A DNA stretch of 64,000 nucleotides from Bryoerythrophyllum caledonicum (GCA_963971425.1 OZ020514.1:23347406-23411405); one strand, 5' to 3'; positions 12,046 through 25,564 are shown, counted from the first letter of the stretch. Notes: generated from the sequence alone by a model not told the origin. Translations and numbers: made by a program.

Positions 12046-12079
12046 TTGCAACCTTGATGTAGACGTCCTACGTGGACAC

Positions 12080-14920
12080 AATCTAATTGGTGATCTTATT
12101 TTGGTACAATTTTAATTTCAAGGAGAAGTTTGTAGTTGTGCTTTTTGTAATTGAAAATTTTAATTTAAGGTTGCAAAGAATACTTTTCCTCTGTGTAGAA
12201 TTTTTAATTTTGGATGAGCCGATGTTTTATCATCCACTTGGAGGAGGTGCAAAGAAATTATTTTGTCAGCTCAAAAAATTAAAAAAATTATATTTTTCTC
12301 CTTATTCCATTTTTTTTTACTTTAAGAAGTATTGTATAGCTTATAGGCACAATTATTTTCTTTCCAATTTTGATTTTCAGTCTATACATATTAGGAATTT
12401 AAATTTGGAAATGAAAATAATTTTTTTTCCAATGACTGACTATCATAGACCAAGAAATTAGAAATGTTATCTGGTGAAATATATTGAAGGATTCTCAAAA
12501 TCACAAGTTTTGGGTAAGTTATTGGTAGTGATTTTAGACAAGTCAAGTTTGTTAAAAATAACTATAAAAAATACCAGTTTTTTCCTACGACCATTTTAAT
12601 CTAAAGTGTTATGCTCATTTTATGAGTTCAAAAAAGACTTCACCATTGATATTTGAACCTCTATTAATGGCTTCAAAATCAACGCTTTAAATGATACAAA
12701 TGCCTACAGGACAGTTTAGGGCAACATAGTAGACAGAATAAAATCCACTTTTGAAAATATCTTGTAAAGAAAAGAATTGTACTCTCTGAAGGAATACTTG
12801 TAGAATTCAATAAAAGAAAAGTTCCATGTCTACATTTGAAGACGTTGGTAAGACAAATGAAATGAAAAAACATATTAGAAATTTAATATGTTGAAAGAGG
12901 CATCCATCATAAATTAGCCACAGACACCTATGTTAAGTTGCCTTAAAAGTAACTGAAAATATTCAAAATCAATAGTTCAAAAGTTGAAAATGAATGTTAA
13001 TTTATTTTGAGGACGTTGACTAAAAAACAACCATTCAAAATTGCAAGAAATAAAAACAATGCACCCTCAAAAATGCAAAGCGTACCAAATTTAGATTTTT
13101 CATGTATTAGCAACTCAAGTAGAGCATTGTAAGCTAGACCTTATAAACAAAAATCACAACATTTTATAAATAAAACTATAACTTAAATGACTATACAATT
13201 CTAAATGCAATGTAAAGGTCTAAACAATTAATCATGTCAAGTTTGTTACAAGATTCTACACTAAGGATCTATCAATGAATAATATTCTCAATTATGTCAT
13301 AATAATTTCAATTGTACTGGATAAAACACTATTGAAAGATAATTATTGCAAAAATCTCTTTTACTTTCAATTTAGTATTTCAAAGCACATGTTTTTTATA
13401 TTTCAATCTTCTTTGTTGTTGGAGACTTAAAGCAGGTCTGTAGATGGAATATCAATTACAAATGCAAAGAATTAGAATATTTAAAATCTCATTAGAACAA
13501 TAAAACCAAAGATTAAACAAAATCACAAAGTTATTAAAGAAACTTCAAATTCCCATGCATGTAAGTCTTTGGGCCTTTAGACATGCCAAAATAATTTTAG
13601 AAAAAATAATACACAGTGGAGAAATGTATGCCTAGTTAAATAGACCTTCCAATTAAAACTCATAGATTTGCATTATGCAATGATATTTGGAGAACCAAAA
13701 ATCTTTAGCCATTGAAACATTACACATTGCATTGGAGATTTGTTTGACATGCAAAAAAACACTAAAGCACTTTCATCCCCTAAAACTCCTTGACAATTTC
13801 TAAACAAAAACTCTTCAAAACTGCCATCTTAGTACAAAGACTAGAAGCGAGCAAATAAAGTGTCTTTTCTCTATTTAAACATAAGGTCTTAATCTTCACT
13901 ACTAAAACCACATGTTGTCAAATTCTCACAACATTTGACCGTACGGATTTAAAGATTATAGTTTTGAAATGACCAACAAATAATTATTTTTTCCTATATT
14001 AAGAATATTAGCAGGCTTTAACTCTACTTGATGTCAAATTTTTGCATTAGAGATGTTTTCAATATAATACCATTAAGGTGTGCGTGATGTCAAATCCTTA
14101 CACGCTGATTTTTAGAGGTAGAGAAAGAGTGAAGTATTTTTAAAAAAATTCTGTAAGGTCCGGTAATTGAAAAATTGAAAGAAATGCATTCGAAATTTTT
14201 ATAAATTCACTTTTTTACATATGGAGAATCCAAACTGTCAAAAAAAAGTATATTTGGCTCTTTGCGCTGCAATAAATCAAATGAGAAAAATGTCAAAGTC
14301 TTATACAAAAATAAAGATGTTTGTCTAATATTTTGTACACCTTGCCAAAGTGACTTTACACCTCTTGTAGTAAAATGTTTATACCATGGAGAGTTATTTT
14401 GTGGAAAATATCAGATAGAAGCATGTCAAGTAGTTGAATCAAAAATTTCAAATTTAATTTCAGTTTATTTGAATTGCCCATTTAGGAAAAATCACTGTAG
14501 ATGGCATGACCTTTATTCTATAAGTCTAATAAGAAAAACAATTATATCTCCACATAGCTCTCACCTTTTGCATCTTCATCCAAAATTTGTACTTGAAATT
14601 ATAAATTGCAATCACAAAAGCGTGCTAAAGATCTACGAAAGCCCACTACAGAACTTTGATTCTTTAAGGGTTAATTTGTGAAGAATAGCTCAAATATAAT
14701 TAGGTCAATTTTTGAATCACTACACCTTGCATAATTTAATTAAAAATTCTTCATTCCTCATCTACCTCTAAACATTGGTGAAGGACTTAACATTATGTAC
14801 ACCATAATGGTATAAAATTTGGTACTTTGGAAATGCAAGAATTTGACACCAGTTGAAGTCAAAGTTAGCTGATCCAATTATCGTACAGAAGAAAAATTTC
14901 TTTTTGGTCACTTTAAACAC
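12080..14920. other. AT-rich non-coding stretch
   Basis: Long AT-rich DNA with only chance frames, the largest at 14,262-14,681 with no conserved motif. It holds one copy of a dispersed repeat family (13,985-14,200), annotated separately. Confidence 0.5.
13985..14200. repeat. Dispersed AT-rich repeat, copy 1
   Basis: Recognised by an ordered series of shared words: GCAGGCTTTAACT, CTTGATGTCAAATTTTT, GATTTTTAGAGGTAGAGAAA and GTGAAGTATTT. The same order occurs near 24,765, 25,232 and 43,100. Confidence 0.6.
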
Positions 14921-14924
14921 TACA

Positions 14925-15140
14925 ATCTTCGGGCAACTAGCGGGCGATCGTTCCGAGCAATCGTTCTCTGCGACCAAAAGCTGACTGAGGCGGCCGAGCG
15001 CCATCCAGGGATAAATTGGGCAACCGCCATTTACCCACGTCCGGACAAACGAACGGGACGTTCGAGACATATAGGGGCCCGGATTTCGGACATATGTGAC
15101 AACCTAGGTGACGCCCTATGGGAGGTCTTCGTCCGAGCCC
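14925..15140. other. GC-rich patch of unknown nature
   Basis: A short GC-rich island in AT-rich surroundings, with words such as GGCGATCGTTCC, GGCGGCCGAGCG and ACGTCCGGACAAACGAACGG. It resembles the subterminal GC-rich DNA of the other elements here, but no tandem period is clear. Confidence 0.35.
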
Positions 15141-15776
15141 AAACAAAGTCTACAAGTTGCTAACCGAGTTTTCTATGTTGGTCCATCTTCCTCCAAGACA
15201 ATACAAAGAAGCCAAAATTGACGAGCTTATAGGCTACGTGTGCTCGTACGTTAGAACAGTCCCTACAATATTATTATTCTTTCAGTTGCAGTATAGTACA
15301 AAGTAAACGGTTAGATTCCCAAGGATCTTATTTTTGAGGTTGCATAAGCCATTGAAAGAAGACGTGGAGTAAAACTTGGCCCCTTATTTTTTATGAAAGA
15401 AAGAACTATTATTAGGCAAAAAGGGCCCCCAAAAGTATTTTAGAGGTTATACGCCCCAAATTTGCCAAATTAACTTCTATTAAAGGCCTCTAAACCTCCA
15501 AAAATGTGAAGGCACCATTAAAACAAGGATCCACCTTCTAAACATATCTCATGCAACTTCAATATTGAGATCCGAGGTCCAAAGTTATAGAATAAAAATT
15601 CTTAGATTTCCTTCCCATTTCTTGGCAAGGACAAAATTGGTGTGTTTTTTGAGGTACAACATGATCTACGGCGATTCCATAGAATATTGCGATTCCATTG
15701 GCGCATTCTTTTATTCATATAGTTAGAACTTCCATTAAAACAACCAATCCTTTCTATCCTTGTCAATGTCCATATC

Positions 15777-16700
15777 CTAATCCCCTTTTTCTTCCTCTCT
15801 CAATCTAATTTCGTCGCATCTAGAGAGCAAGTCCAACGTATCAAATAGTGTAGTGACCAATGGCTTTAAAGTTCTCCTTTGGTGTTGGCATGGCATAAGT
15901 TCCAACTTAGTGAATTTTAATCCTACTTTAGTCTCCACACATCCTCTTCTTGGTTCAATTACTGTAGATATCCTTCTCGATGTCATAATCATCGTGCATG
16001 CATATCCACAATCCAGTTGAGTCAACTCCACTAGTTCTACAGCTACAAACTCCACGAGTCCTACTACTTGAAACTCCACCGTACGAGCACAAGTCATCTT
16101 CCTCTCTACAGCACTACATTTTGTATGGCTTCCGAAAAATGGTGCTTTGTCTGTCGAGTTGGTACATACTTCTTGCCCCTTCAACACTCCTAAATGTTGT
16201 AGACTACAGGAAAAAATTCTATGTACTCTTTGAGAAACTCATCTTCCTCTGCCTCAATTGCTCCATCTATCAAGCCTACTATTGGTTTTCAAGTATTCTT
16301 AATCACCGCCTCCTTTGGTTTCTTTGAGGAAGGATTTTTTACTCTTGGTTCCAATAGAATGCTAGAAGAGAAGAGTTCTTCTTTTCTAATCCCCATAATC
16401 CTCCCAAGTCCTTCCAATTGACTAAGTCTGCACATCTCCTCCATTAAGAGAACTATGTGTTCTTCCACAAACATTTTTCCCTCAACATCCTCCAAATTCA
16501 TCCTCTAGTTAACCAATTCTCTTTAATGGCTCTGATCCTCCACTCCATGGTGAAGATCTTCAACCCTAAGCGTCACAAAAACACTTGCGATGCTCCACAT
16601 GTTCCATATGTGAAGTGTCAAGGTCCTCTCGCCTCCAACCACTTTCCTCGTCACCATGACAGAGACAAATGGTTCTTCAAATGCCCGCAATTTATTATAT
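15777..16700 (-). pseudogene. Decayed frame downstream of the methyltransferase fossil
   Basis: Minus-strand open segments at 16,501-16,289 (EEHIVLLMEEMCRLSQLEGL) and 16,187-15,777 follow the methyltransferase remnant in the same direction. They may be the rest of the same polyprotein or gene. I do not recognise a domain. Several stops separate the segments. Confidence 0.35.
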
Positions 16701-16739
16701 GCCATGAAGTTTGTAAGTCTAGAAGCTAATCGTTTTTAT

Positions 16740-18038
16740 TCGACATCAACGAATGAAATAATCCAAGTCAAGCTATCCAAGTCCATTGCTTTTCCAAGTA
16801 AAGAGCGTCGTTATTGCTTCAAAATCTCAAGTGCACCCGTGGTACTCGTGGAAAAGCCTATGGCTTTCTTCCGCTTGTTTGCGTTTGGCTTCACCATTTT
16901 TGGAACAAGGAATTCCTAACAAGTCCAAGAGCGTTGTCTTTACAGTCATACAACCTAGCAAAACTAATTAACGTGGGCAATGCCCTACGTGGTTCTCTCT
17001 TCTTAATAAATCACCGCTAAAGGTGTTTGGTTGTCATGGTAAATGCACGAGGTGCCCTATAAAGATCCAAAATATTACTCACATAGACATCTTGCCCCTT
17101 GACACGACCCACCGCAAGTTGTAACAACTTTTGGTGTGCAATTTTCGTCCACCACAAACGCTAGTGATGTGCTCGCAATCCTATTGCACCTACATCCAGC
17201 AATAGTTGCAAAACCCATAGTCAAGTGTATTTTGTGCATGACCTCCAAGGACCTTAACCTTGAGTTGCTCACCACCAATACATTCTATCCAATTTAATTT
17301 GGTGGTTGCTTACGAGAAGTCTGAAGCAAGCATAACATGCGGGTCATGTCGTAAAACTTTGCAAAACAAGTGTCTTTCAACCTGTTCTGGTGTCCTGCCA
17401 AGCACATGCCTTGACCGGGCCAATCAGTAATGACCAAGTCGACATTGCCAACACGGTGAATGTCCTCGGCTTATAGCAAGGCAATATCACCAACTATTAT
17501 AGAAAAGGAAATCTTGATGGCACTAGTGCCTAATAAGTCCAGAAATTGTTTCCTCAATTGCGGTGAATGCAATTTGGCCACGTGCTTTGCTACTCTATTA
17601 ACATCCACGTAAATGTAGCGTTTGACCTCGATGCCTTACCTACAAAACTTTTGCCAGGCCACTTGCAGTTCTCTTGAATAACTCCAGCACGACAATACCA
17701 TCCTGTGGTGCCTTCTAATGAATGATGGAAGTGTCCTAAGTTGGTCCTAAGTCTTAGTCCCCTCTAGACTCATCTTCAACTTGTAGGAGCATCAAATGTT
17801 GCCAAACATCTTTGATTACTTGCTCAGCATCTTTTTGAAGTTGAATTGTGGTACTCCACATTGCTTTGATTTCGGTTTAATACCTCTCTGTATCCCCAAC
17901 ATTCATGTCACCCACGTGGAATTCTACTTCATTAGATCTTGCATTAGCCATAGAAAATTCTTGAAATTGTGCCTGAAACCATGGTGGTTTTGCATCCAAA
18001 CCTGGCAATTGAGCCTTCTGCCCATCTCCGCTTGCCAT
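16740..18038 (-). pseudogene. Fossil cytosine-5 DNA methyltransferase
   Basis: On the minus strand an ATG at 18,038 opens a frame (MASGDGQKAQLPGLDAKPPW). It runs about 114 codons, with stops, into a motif I-like GIVVLELF...SGLAKVL at 17,700. A one-base shift then gives GIEVKRYIYVDVNRVAKHVA (from 17,635), DLVITDWPGQGMCLAGHQN (motif IV region) and a damaged ENV motif VI at 17,290, where the Glu codon is TAG. Further on are WWTKIAHQKLLQLAVGRVKG, REPRRALPTLISFARLYD and, near 16,797, GKAMDLDSLTWIISFVDV, matching the conserved C-terminal end of C5 methylases. The catalytic Cys of the PCQ motif is Gly (codon at 17,416-17,414). The order and spacing (about 950 bp) fit a full domain. It is dead. Methyltransferases of this kind are known as passengers of some streptophyte retroelements; no reverse transcriptase is visible beside it. 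Confidence 0.82.
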
Positions 18039-18179
18039 CGTATTGTTTTGTATAGATTATCAGTGCAAACTATGGATGTTTGCCAAGTGGAGCTTATTGA
18101 TACAACATGCCGACAAAGTAGATTGCCTTTAAAAGTAAAGTTGTTGAATAAACAAATGGCATTAGAGCAACGTTGCTAA

Positions 18180-19858
18180 GATTTGTCATTTATCATGGAG
18201 GCAGTCCAATGTTGTTTGATACCCTATGAAAAGAGCTTATACAACCAGCTCTCATTATACAAGCATCCGATACAACAACAATTTTATTTTATCAGCTAGT
18301 TGAAATCAAAAGTAATCTTCTTTCTTTATAACAATAACACTTAGAATTGACTGATTTACCCTGCCTATCCATTATAACAGCCTCTCGATATGGCAGGCAG
18401 AACCAACAAGGCCATAGTAATGAGAGTTGACTGTATGTCAAATTGACTTATAAAATTAGAACCATAGTAGGAAAAATTAATAATAATTGTAAAAAATCAG
18501 ATTAAGATAAACAATGAAGATTAGTTTTTGCAAATATAGGACTTTTATAAATCTCATAACTCATGAGAAAGTCTTAAACAAAGAGATTTTATATTGAAAT
18601 ATAAAATAAAATAAATGAAGACTTGGTAATTCTAAGCGAAAAGCATAGAACCTTAAATTCAAAAAGTCTTAAAATATTTATAACTAAAAATAAAAAATCT
18701 AATAAGATAGGAGGAAAGGAAAAAAACATGATAAAAGTTATGAGATAAAACTTTATTTATAGTATAGGTAAAACAATGTGTAGCAACATGATGTACATGC
18801 TATCTATTTTGTACGATAAGCAATACTTTGTTTTCAAATAAAGGAGAAGTGGAAAGATATATTATGGTGAGGAAAATTAGTATAATAGAAATAATAATTA
18901 GAGGCAAAGTCACAAACTACTTACATACAAATTTAGTGATGTGTGGACTTTTGAGTGTTCATTTTTTGAACTTAAATAAAAAATTTATCAAATAAGAAAA
19001 AATAATATATATTTATGTAAAGTAAAATAAAATATAAGGAAAGCAAAATAAAGACACAAAGAAAAATAAAGTGTTAAAGATAAAAAGAAAAATCACAATT
19101 AAAATCTAGAAAAAGATAAATATGTACAACAGTTCAATACTAGAAGATTAAAGAATAATAATTGATTATTAAAGTGTAATACCTTACGCTAGAATGCAGA
19201 CCCTTAATATCAATAAAAATAAAGTGTGAGTCTATATTCTAAATATTCGATTGAGTTACACGAACATCAAAGAATGTTACACTTTCATACTTTGTGAATT
19301 GTGATAAATATATTTGAGGAATAAAAATTATGTCAAGATCTTAGTAAGATAAATGTTTTGATTTGGTCTAATTGTGTGTGAATGTTTGATACCAACTTGT
19401 AAATAAGAGGGAAGTGAGTTGATGATTGATTGATGTACACTAAATTGCATGAGGTTAGACTTGAATTGATAATGGAAATTAATAGTAAACTCCAATGAAT
19501 ATCAATGGAAAGATTCCATCTGCCCTAGAATGCTTAGATTTAGGATTCTTTCTTTGGGCACAAGCACAAGTATATAAAGGAGTTTGGCTCCTTCTAGACA
19601 CTTGGAAGCCTATGTGTCAACTTTTAATTGATATACTTAAGAGTGCGTTTGGTTATTACAAATGTTTATTTAGTAAGGAATCTACCTAGATAAGTGGTGG
19701 ATGATAGTCCTATTGAAAAAGAATCATTTTGAAAGAAAAAAATGTTCAAAGTATTATATAAAATTATGACAAGCAAACTTCAAGTTAATTTCCAAAAATA
19801 AACTTGCATGTACAAGAATCAAGCCAATAATCTAAACAACTTTGCATAATTGCAACGT
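18180..19858. other. AT-rich non-coding stretch
   Basis: Very AT-rich and A-rich on this strand, with no frame of interest and no recognised element. Confidence 0.5.
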
Positions 19859-20690
19859 TTTTTTTTATTTTGACACAAGCAAAGGAAGACTTTACTGCAA
19901 GAGGAGAAAACAAGGCGAGCCCTTGCCAGGGCCGGTGAGGCCGGGGGAGCCCCAGGCCAGGTCAGTGGTTAGTAAGAAGTAAAATGTCAGGGTTAGTCCT
20001 AAACCTATCTCTACTACTAGCACAATGACTGGAAAAAAACTTCCAGTTTGGTCTCTTATCAGTCCAAGAGGCGAGGACCTCGTTGCAAGACCATTGGTTC
20101 TTGAAACGGTTGGCATAAATCTCGCTCTTCTCCGGGGCTTGCTTACACATGTTGAGAGTCTTACTCCAAGCGTTCCTCCCGTAATCCACGAGCCCCAACC
20201 AAATCTTGGCCTGAATCCTTTGCAGCGGCCAACGAGCATTGTTGTAAACGGCGTCGTTCCTCTCGATCCACAAGTTCCAAATGATAAGACCTCTGAGAAG
20301 AAGCCAAATCTTGCTCATGGTCTTGAATCTATGTTGAACGCGGTGTCCAAAGATGCTTTGCTTCTAGTTCAAGGGAAGTTCGGCCTCCCTATTGGCCTCG
20401 GCCACGCTGCTGCTACTAGGGGTCGAGGCAGGAGGCCCAGAATCCAGCCTCCCCTGACACAATCTCCCACGCCGCATATACGTGCAATTCGGAGGGAGCA
20501 GATTGGAAATGATCGCCTCCCCCCACTTCCATGTTTTTTCCGCCGCCTCACACTCCCAAAATCTGTGGAGTACAGATTCAGGGAGACCGCAGTTACAGAT
20601 CACACACTGGACGTCAAGATCCTCTTGGCATCTCCCTCTCCAGACATTCACCGCAACCGCTTTATGCCATATCGAATATTTGCAATGTAT
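19859..20690 (-). mobile_element. 5'-truncated LINE, 3' part with zf-RVT
   Basis: The minus strand reads in one frame from about 20,690 to 19,962. It contains the zinc-binding zf-RVT signature CVICNCGLPESVLHRFWECE. After one TAG at 20,364 comes the typical plant LINE C-terminal block LLRGLIIWNLWIERNDAVYN. The 3' end on this strand runs into an A-rich tail (T-run at 19,859-19,870 on the plus strand), as expected for target-primed insertion. Only the distal part of the reverse transcriptase ORF is present, so it is a dead truncated copy. I did not find a convincing target-site duplication. Confidence 0.82.
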
Positions 20691-20699
20691 TCAAAAGCA

Positions 20700-23600
20700 T
20701 GAGCAGGAAAAGGTTGTGACTTACATGTTGGATCAAAGGGTCTAAAATATGAAAAGGTTAGAAATAGAGGCTACATTGTGTAGTCGTGGCTTTTTCAAAT
20801 TGATGTAGTTTTTGTTGTTTTAGTATGAATACGGTCTTTAAATCCACTTGAGATTGGTTTAGAGATGTTCATATGAATCAAATAGATGTATAAAGTAGTT
20901 TTGGTAGTTAGGATATAAAAAGGCATGATTGTGTAACTATGTAGGACTATAAGATAAATGGAGAAAGAAAAAAGAAAAACTACTCATTTAGTTTTGACCA
21001 ATTATATTTTACAGTGTTAGTCATCATCTTAGCTTGAATCTACTTGATCATATTTGATATCTATTAAAGAGTTTTACAAGTATATAGTCATAATTGTTAC
21101 ATTGTAATATCAACTGGATTACTATATATATATGATATCAAATCAATGTGTGATCAACTGGATATGAGATGGACTGTTGGATTGGTTCGTGATCACCTGT
21201 GAGATATCAACTAGATGTTCTTATGTGTACACCCTGATTCCGGTATCAAGTAAAAGTCAGCGGTTGCTATGGAATGATAAAGTGAGTCATAGTTGGAAGT
21301 GACACTTGGGAACCAATTGTAATGGTAATCAATTTGATAAGAGATGAAGTCAAGTTGATAAGTGAGGTCGAAGGAAAGTCATAGGTTGTTAGAGACTTAC
21401 AGCCGTGACTATCCAATGGATTAAATAAGTTAATTGTAGAAGTGACGATCCTACAATAGCTACGACGTGAATTCTATCAATTGGATTTGAATGTATGTTG
21501 CCTAAGGTGAGGTTGATACATAAAATTCAAACTATGGATAGGAAATACACAATCAACAAGAAATGTGAATGATTAATTGATTTTTGTTCTAATGGATATG
21601 TGTTTGGCCAATCATGTCAATTAGATGATTTACAGAATGATCTATCATGCAAAATAGTTAAACTACTTGAAGGTATCCTATTTGCCATGAGTATACGCAA
21701 CCTTTATCAAATAGAATACTATAATCTTTAAATGGAATTCATCAAGTAAATGTAGTAAAGAAGATCAGATTTGTAAGTTGACTCATGGAAGTCTAAGGAT
21801 TGCAACCAATGCATTTTACATATGCAAAGTATTATCAATTGGATATTGAGATCGGATGTCAAGGAGTAAGAAAGGAGTAAAGATAAACAAAATAATTACA
21901 TGAGCTAAGTTTTGAAATCCTAATTTCAACTATGCAACATGGCATACTACAACTTGTAATATAAATTAAGGTGAATGAACTTGCAAATGTTGTGACTATC
22001 AATTTGATCATGGATACATCAACTAGATACCAAAGATACTATCAGATTGATTGGACTAAGAGTGTCATCTGGGTGATAATTAATTCTTAAAGAACATACC
22101 TTGGATTAATTCAATAATACATACAATTACTACCTACATGTGATCTTAAGCTACTTATACACTAAAAAAAAGATCCATTCCTGGTTAAGCAGTCTAGAGT
22201 TGAATAACAAAGGATGTTTGATTGATTTAATATACGATAGAGATTTCTATACTACACATTGGCCTCATATCTTTTGGCCTTTAATCAATATGTGGTAGAT
22301 AGTCAATAGTTGCAATAAGTTTGGACTTGGCAAAAGATCAATCCTCTATATTAGACCTAGAGTTGCTAAGATTGAGACGGCAATAACAAATGTAGCTAAT
22401 TGAAGTATTTATAGTCAATGTAAAAGATTGAGTCTACAGTATTCTAGTTTGTTGAGTTCTAATCTACTCTTACATATCAATAAAAGAAAATATGATAGTG
22501 GATGACCTTACAGAGCTTGTTTAAGATCCTACATTAAGATACCTTTTAAAGTATATATTAGAAAACTATAGTTTTTGGATATGACATAGAAAGTAGTGGA
22601 TTTATATTAAAAGATAGAGGACTTGAGCGTGTATGTTGTTAAAGAGTAGCATGGACTAGAGGTAGAAATTTGCCCTACATGGGTACCGAATGCATTGTCC
22701 AAAAATGGACCATGTGTTTGCACTACATTACAGATCCAGCTTATGATTGGAAATAAAAATGTAATAAAGGTAAATAGATGTAAAGCCATGTCAACCAAGA
22801 GGTAAATACGATAAAAATGGCCATTTCTTAGTTTTTACATGTTTTTTTTATTTTCAAGTGAATAGGAGTACTATAGAATGGTTTGAATGTTGTTGGAAAG
22901 AGTTGGACGGACCTTACTTGTACTAGCACGTAGTCTCCAACTATTATGTACCAAGTATCATGTGAACATTATCAATGTTAAGCCCTTGGATTATATTCTT
23001 GTGATTAAACCATAGTTTTCATGTCAGATTCCAATTACTTGCTCGTGTAAAGGTAAATCTAGCTTATAGATGTCATCAATAAAGTACTCAAGGTCATTAC
23101 TACCTGTGATACTTAGTATATTTAGCCCAAATTAGTCCAAAATCTAGGATTTGGTGCTTCAAACTTTGAAGTGGACCTAAACTAATAATCAAATAAGCAA
23201 GAAGATTATGTTTTCAACACCAAAGTGAGTCAAAATGTTCCTTCTTCTATAGAAGGTAAATTTGGAAAACATTGCAACTTAAATAAAATATATCGATATT
23301 TGTTTTATCAAACTAAAAAAACTATTTACAAACCTTTAAAAATACATGCAAAAAGCCATTATTCTTTTGCATTTCAAATAACATATTTCAAAATATAAGT
23401 TTGCACATATTTAATCATATTCATCAATAGATCAAAATGCTAAAGAATTTTATCCACAACACCAAATATAAGAAAGTATAATGAAGCTTTCAATAAATAT
23501 TGCAAAAAGCCACATAATAACAAATTGAATACATCAAAGAAATGAATAAAATATATAAGCTACAAAAGGCTTGATATGGCTCAATCTCACACTTACGTAG

Positions 23601-24760
23601 GAGAACACAAAAATCAAGTATCTCATCATTTCAAGGCTTGTCTATAATAATAATCGATTGTTCTTTACTATAACTATTCAAACTAAATAATTTTCCTAAG
23701 ATTTTCTCATTCTAATTAAAACTTTGGTTTGTAATCCTTTTTCACTTCAACCTACATTTAGAATTTTTAAAGCCTTAAAATTAAAACTAGCTATCATTAT
23801 ATGAGATGGCTAAGTATTATCACTTTAATTCTACTAGCAAAGAATGTACAATCAAAGAAGAAGATAATGTGTTACTTCCCACATTTGCTAAATTTTTCTT
23901 ATACATCTTTTAACAATCATTTATTTGGGTATTGCTTACATAGATCATTGTTTGCTTTTACAAGAAACAAAACTTATTTATATTTTAGTTTCATCATCCT
24001 TTACTAACTCATTGCTAGTATATGTTAAATACATATTACATTGAATGCTTTAAAATGGTAGATGACCTTTAGTGATTACCATGCACCATCTTTGGTCATT
24101 TTATAGCATAAATATAGCTCATAATTTGTTGGAAAAAATAGCAGGAAATGGGTAATAAACCATTTACTTTGAATAGAAATCAATAAAAAGTGATAAGAAT
24201 CCAAAGATATTCTATCTCTATTAATTGAAAATTTAAAGATTTGTTATGTGGTCCAACAAATCCTTAGCATTCGTATGTAGACATTGTAAAACATAGAATT
24301 TAGTGGAACTGTGAGATAGAATAGTGGTAAAATATTCCATCTTCTATGATGGTTTTTATTCATATTAATATATAAACTTAAGGTAAGAGGTTACTTTAGA
24401 AAATGCCCAATGTTGGGTCGAACTATGATTCTAGCAATATGATTGGTAGAAAAGAAAAGAAAACCATTCGCCATTCCACTAGAAGCATACAGCTAATAGA
24501 CGTTTTAGATCTATTGGTGACATAGTAACACTTTAAGTGGTTTTTATGCTAGTAAGTTGCCAATTTCAATAAAAATTTGTTTCATAAACAAAATTCCAAT
24601 ATTTGGTTTAAAAACAACAAAGTTTAATATAAAGTACTCCAATAATGATCTTATATAGGTTGGAAAAAAAGTTTTAATTCAATTTTTAGTGCTCACAACA
24701 TTCATGAAAGTTGAGTGCATGATTTAAAAGATTATAATGTTAGAAGTAAAGAATAAGTTT
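20700..24760. other. AT-rich non-coding stretch with a recurrent TATCAACTGGAT word
   Basis: No gene is recognisable. Between about 21,050 and 22,060 variants of TATCAA(C/T)TGGAT recur irregularly, for example near 21,110, 21,163, 21,476 and 21,836. The rest is AT-rich DNA with chance frames only. Confidence 0.45.
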
Positions 24761-24764
24761 TCTT

Positions 24765-24960
24765 TTTTTCCTTGTCTTAGTAGATCAATAGACCTTCATT
24801 TAATTGGGTGGAAAATTGTAGCCTATACAAGGTCTAAACATTATACATCATATTATATGTGATGTTAATTCTTTGTACACCAATTTTCAAAAGTAAAAGA
24901 AGTGTAAAGTATTTTTTTATGCAAGGATAAAAGGTTCAAAAATTTCCTAATATTTAATCA
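24765..24960. repeat. Dispersed AT-rich repeat, copy 2
   Basis: Shares AGTAGATCAATAGACCTTCA, TATACAAGGTCTAAACATTA and TTTGTACACCAATTTTCAAA words with the other copies in the same order. It is the most diverged at its 3' side. Confidence 0.6.
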
Positions 24961-25231
24961 AATTTTTTATGAATGTAATTTGTTTTGGAATGAAGGTTTG
25001 AATGGTCAATAACATGCTTAACTACTAAGGTACTAGGACAATTTCACACCAAAAAAACCATAAAATTATTGGATTTTGGTGCAATGAAGAAAAAAGAATA
25101 CAAAGACTTTTATTTCTAGTTTTGACCATAGGATCTAAATTTTGACTTATGAAAAACCATACTTACAAAATTCCATAAACTTTGATTGCATGGGGTGAAA
25201 GATTCTTCTATTTAATGTCAAGCATATGGTT

Positions 25232-25470
25232 TATTTTTTTCTCTCAGTTGAGTGGATCAATAGACTTTGACTTCACTTGATGTCAAATTTTCGCCCTACA
25301 CAAGGTCAAAATCCATTATCATTGTATTAAGCATATGTTGGTTTCTTATACACCAATGCTTAGAAGTAGAGGAGGGGTGTAGCATATTCAAAACAATTGT
25401 AGAAGGAGAGCAGGTTCAAAAACTGCCAATTCACGTTTAAGTCCTAAGTTTATATGTTTTAAATCATTAA
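25232..25470. repeat. Dispersed AT-rich repeat, copy 3
   Basis: Shares GATCAATAGACTTTGACTTC, CACTTGATGTCAAATTTT, TACACAAGGTC and TAGAAGTAGAGGAGG with the copies near 13,985, 24,765 and 43,100. Confidence 0.65.
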
Positions 25471-25564
25471 TCTACATAGCTCATGCAAAGGTTTGCACCA
25501 CATATTGTTGTGAAAAAGATACAAAGTAAAAATTGAAGATCTCTAAGTTTTGAATGGAAAGAAA

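Larger units (their letters stand above)
6660..12060. mobile_element. Possible unclassified transposable element bracketed by GC-rich arrays
   Basis: Two GC-rich degenerate arrays (6,678-7,245 and 11,705-12,045) with related sequence in the same orientation enclose a CCGG-rich interior. That interior has a decayed minus-strand reading frame and three minisatellites. This resembles subterminal repeat domains of CACTA or hAT elements, or strongly diverged LTRs. I could not find convincing terminal inverted repeats or target duplications, so the limits and class are inference. Confidence 0.35.

Noticed and set aside
20025-20702. Plus-strand 225-codon open frame
   Set aside because: It is the complement of the LINE zf-RVT region on the minus strand, where conserved motifs are seen.
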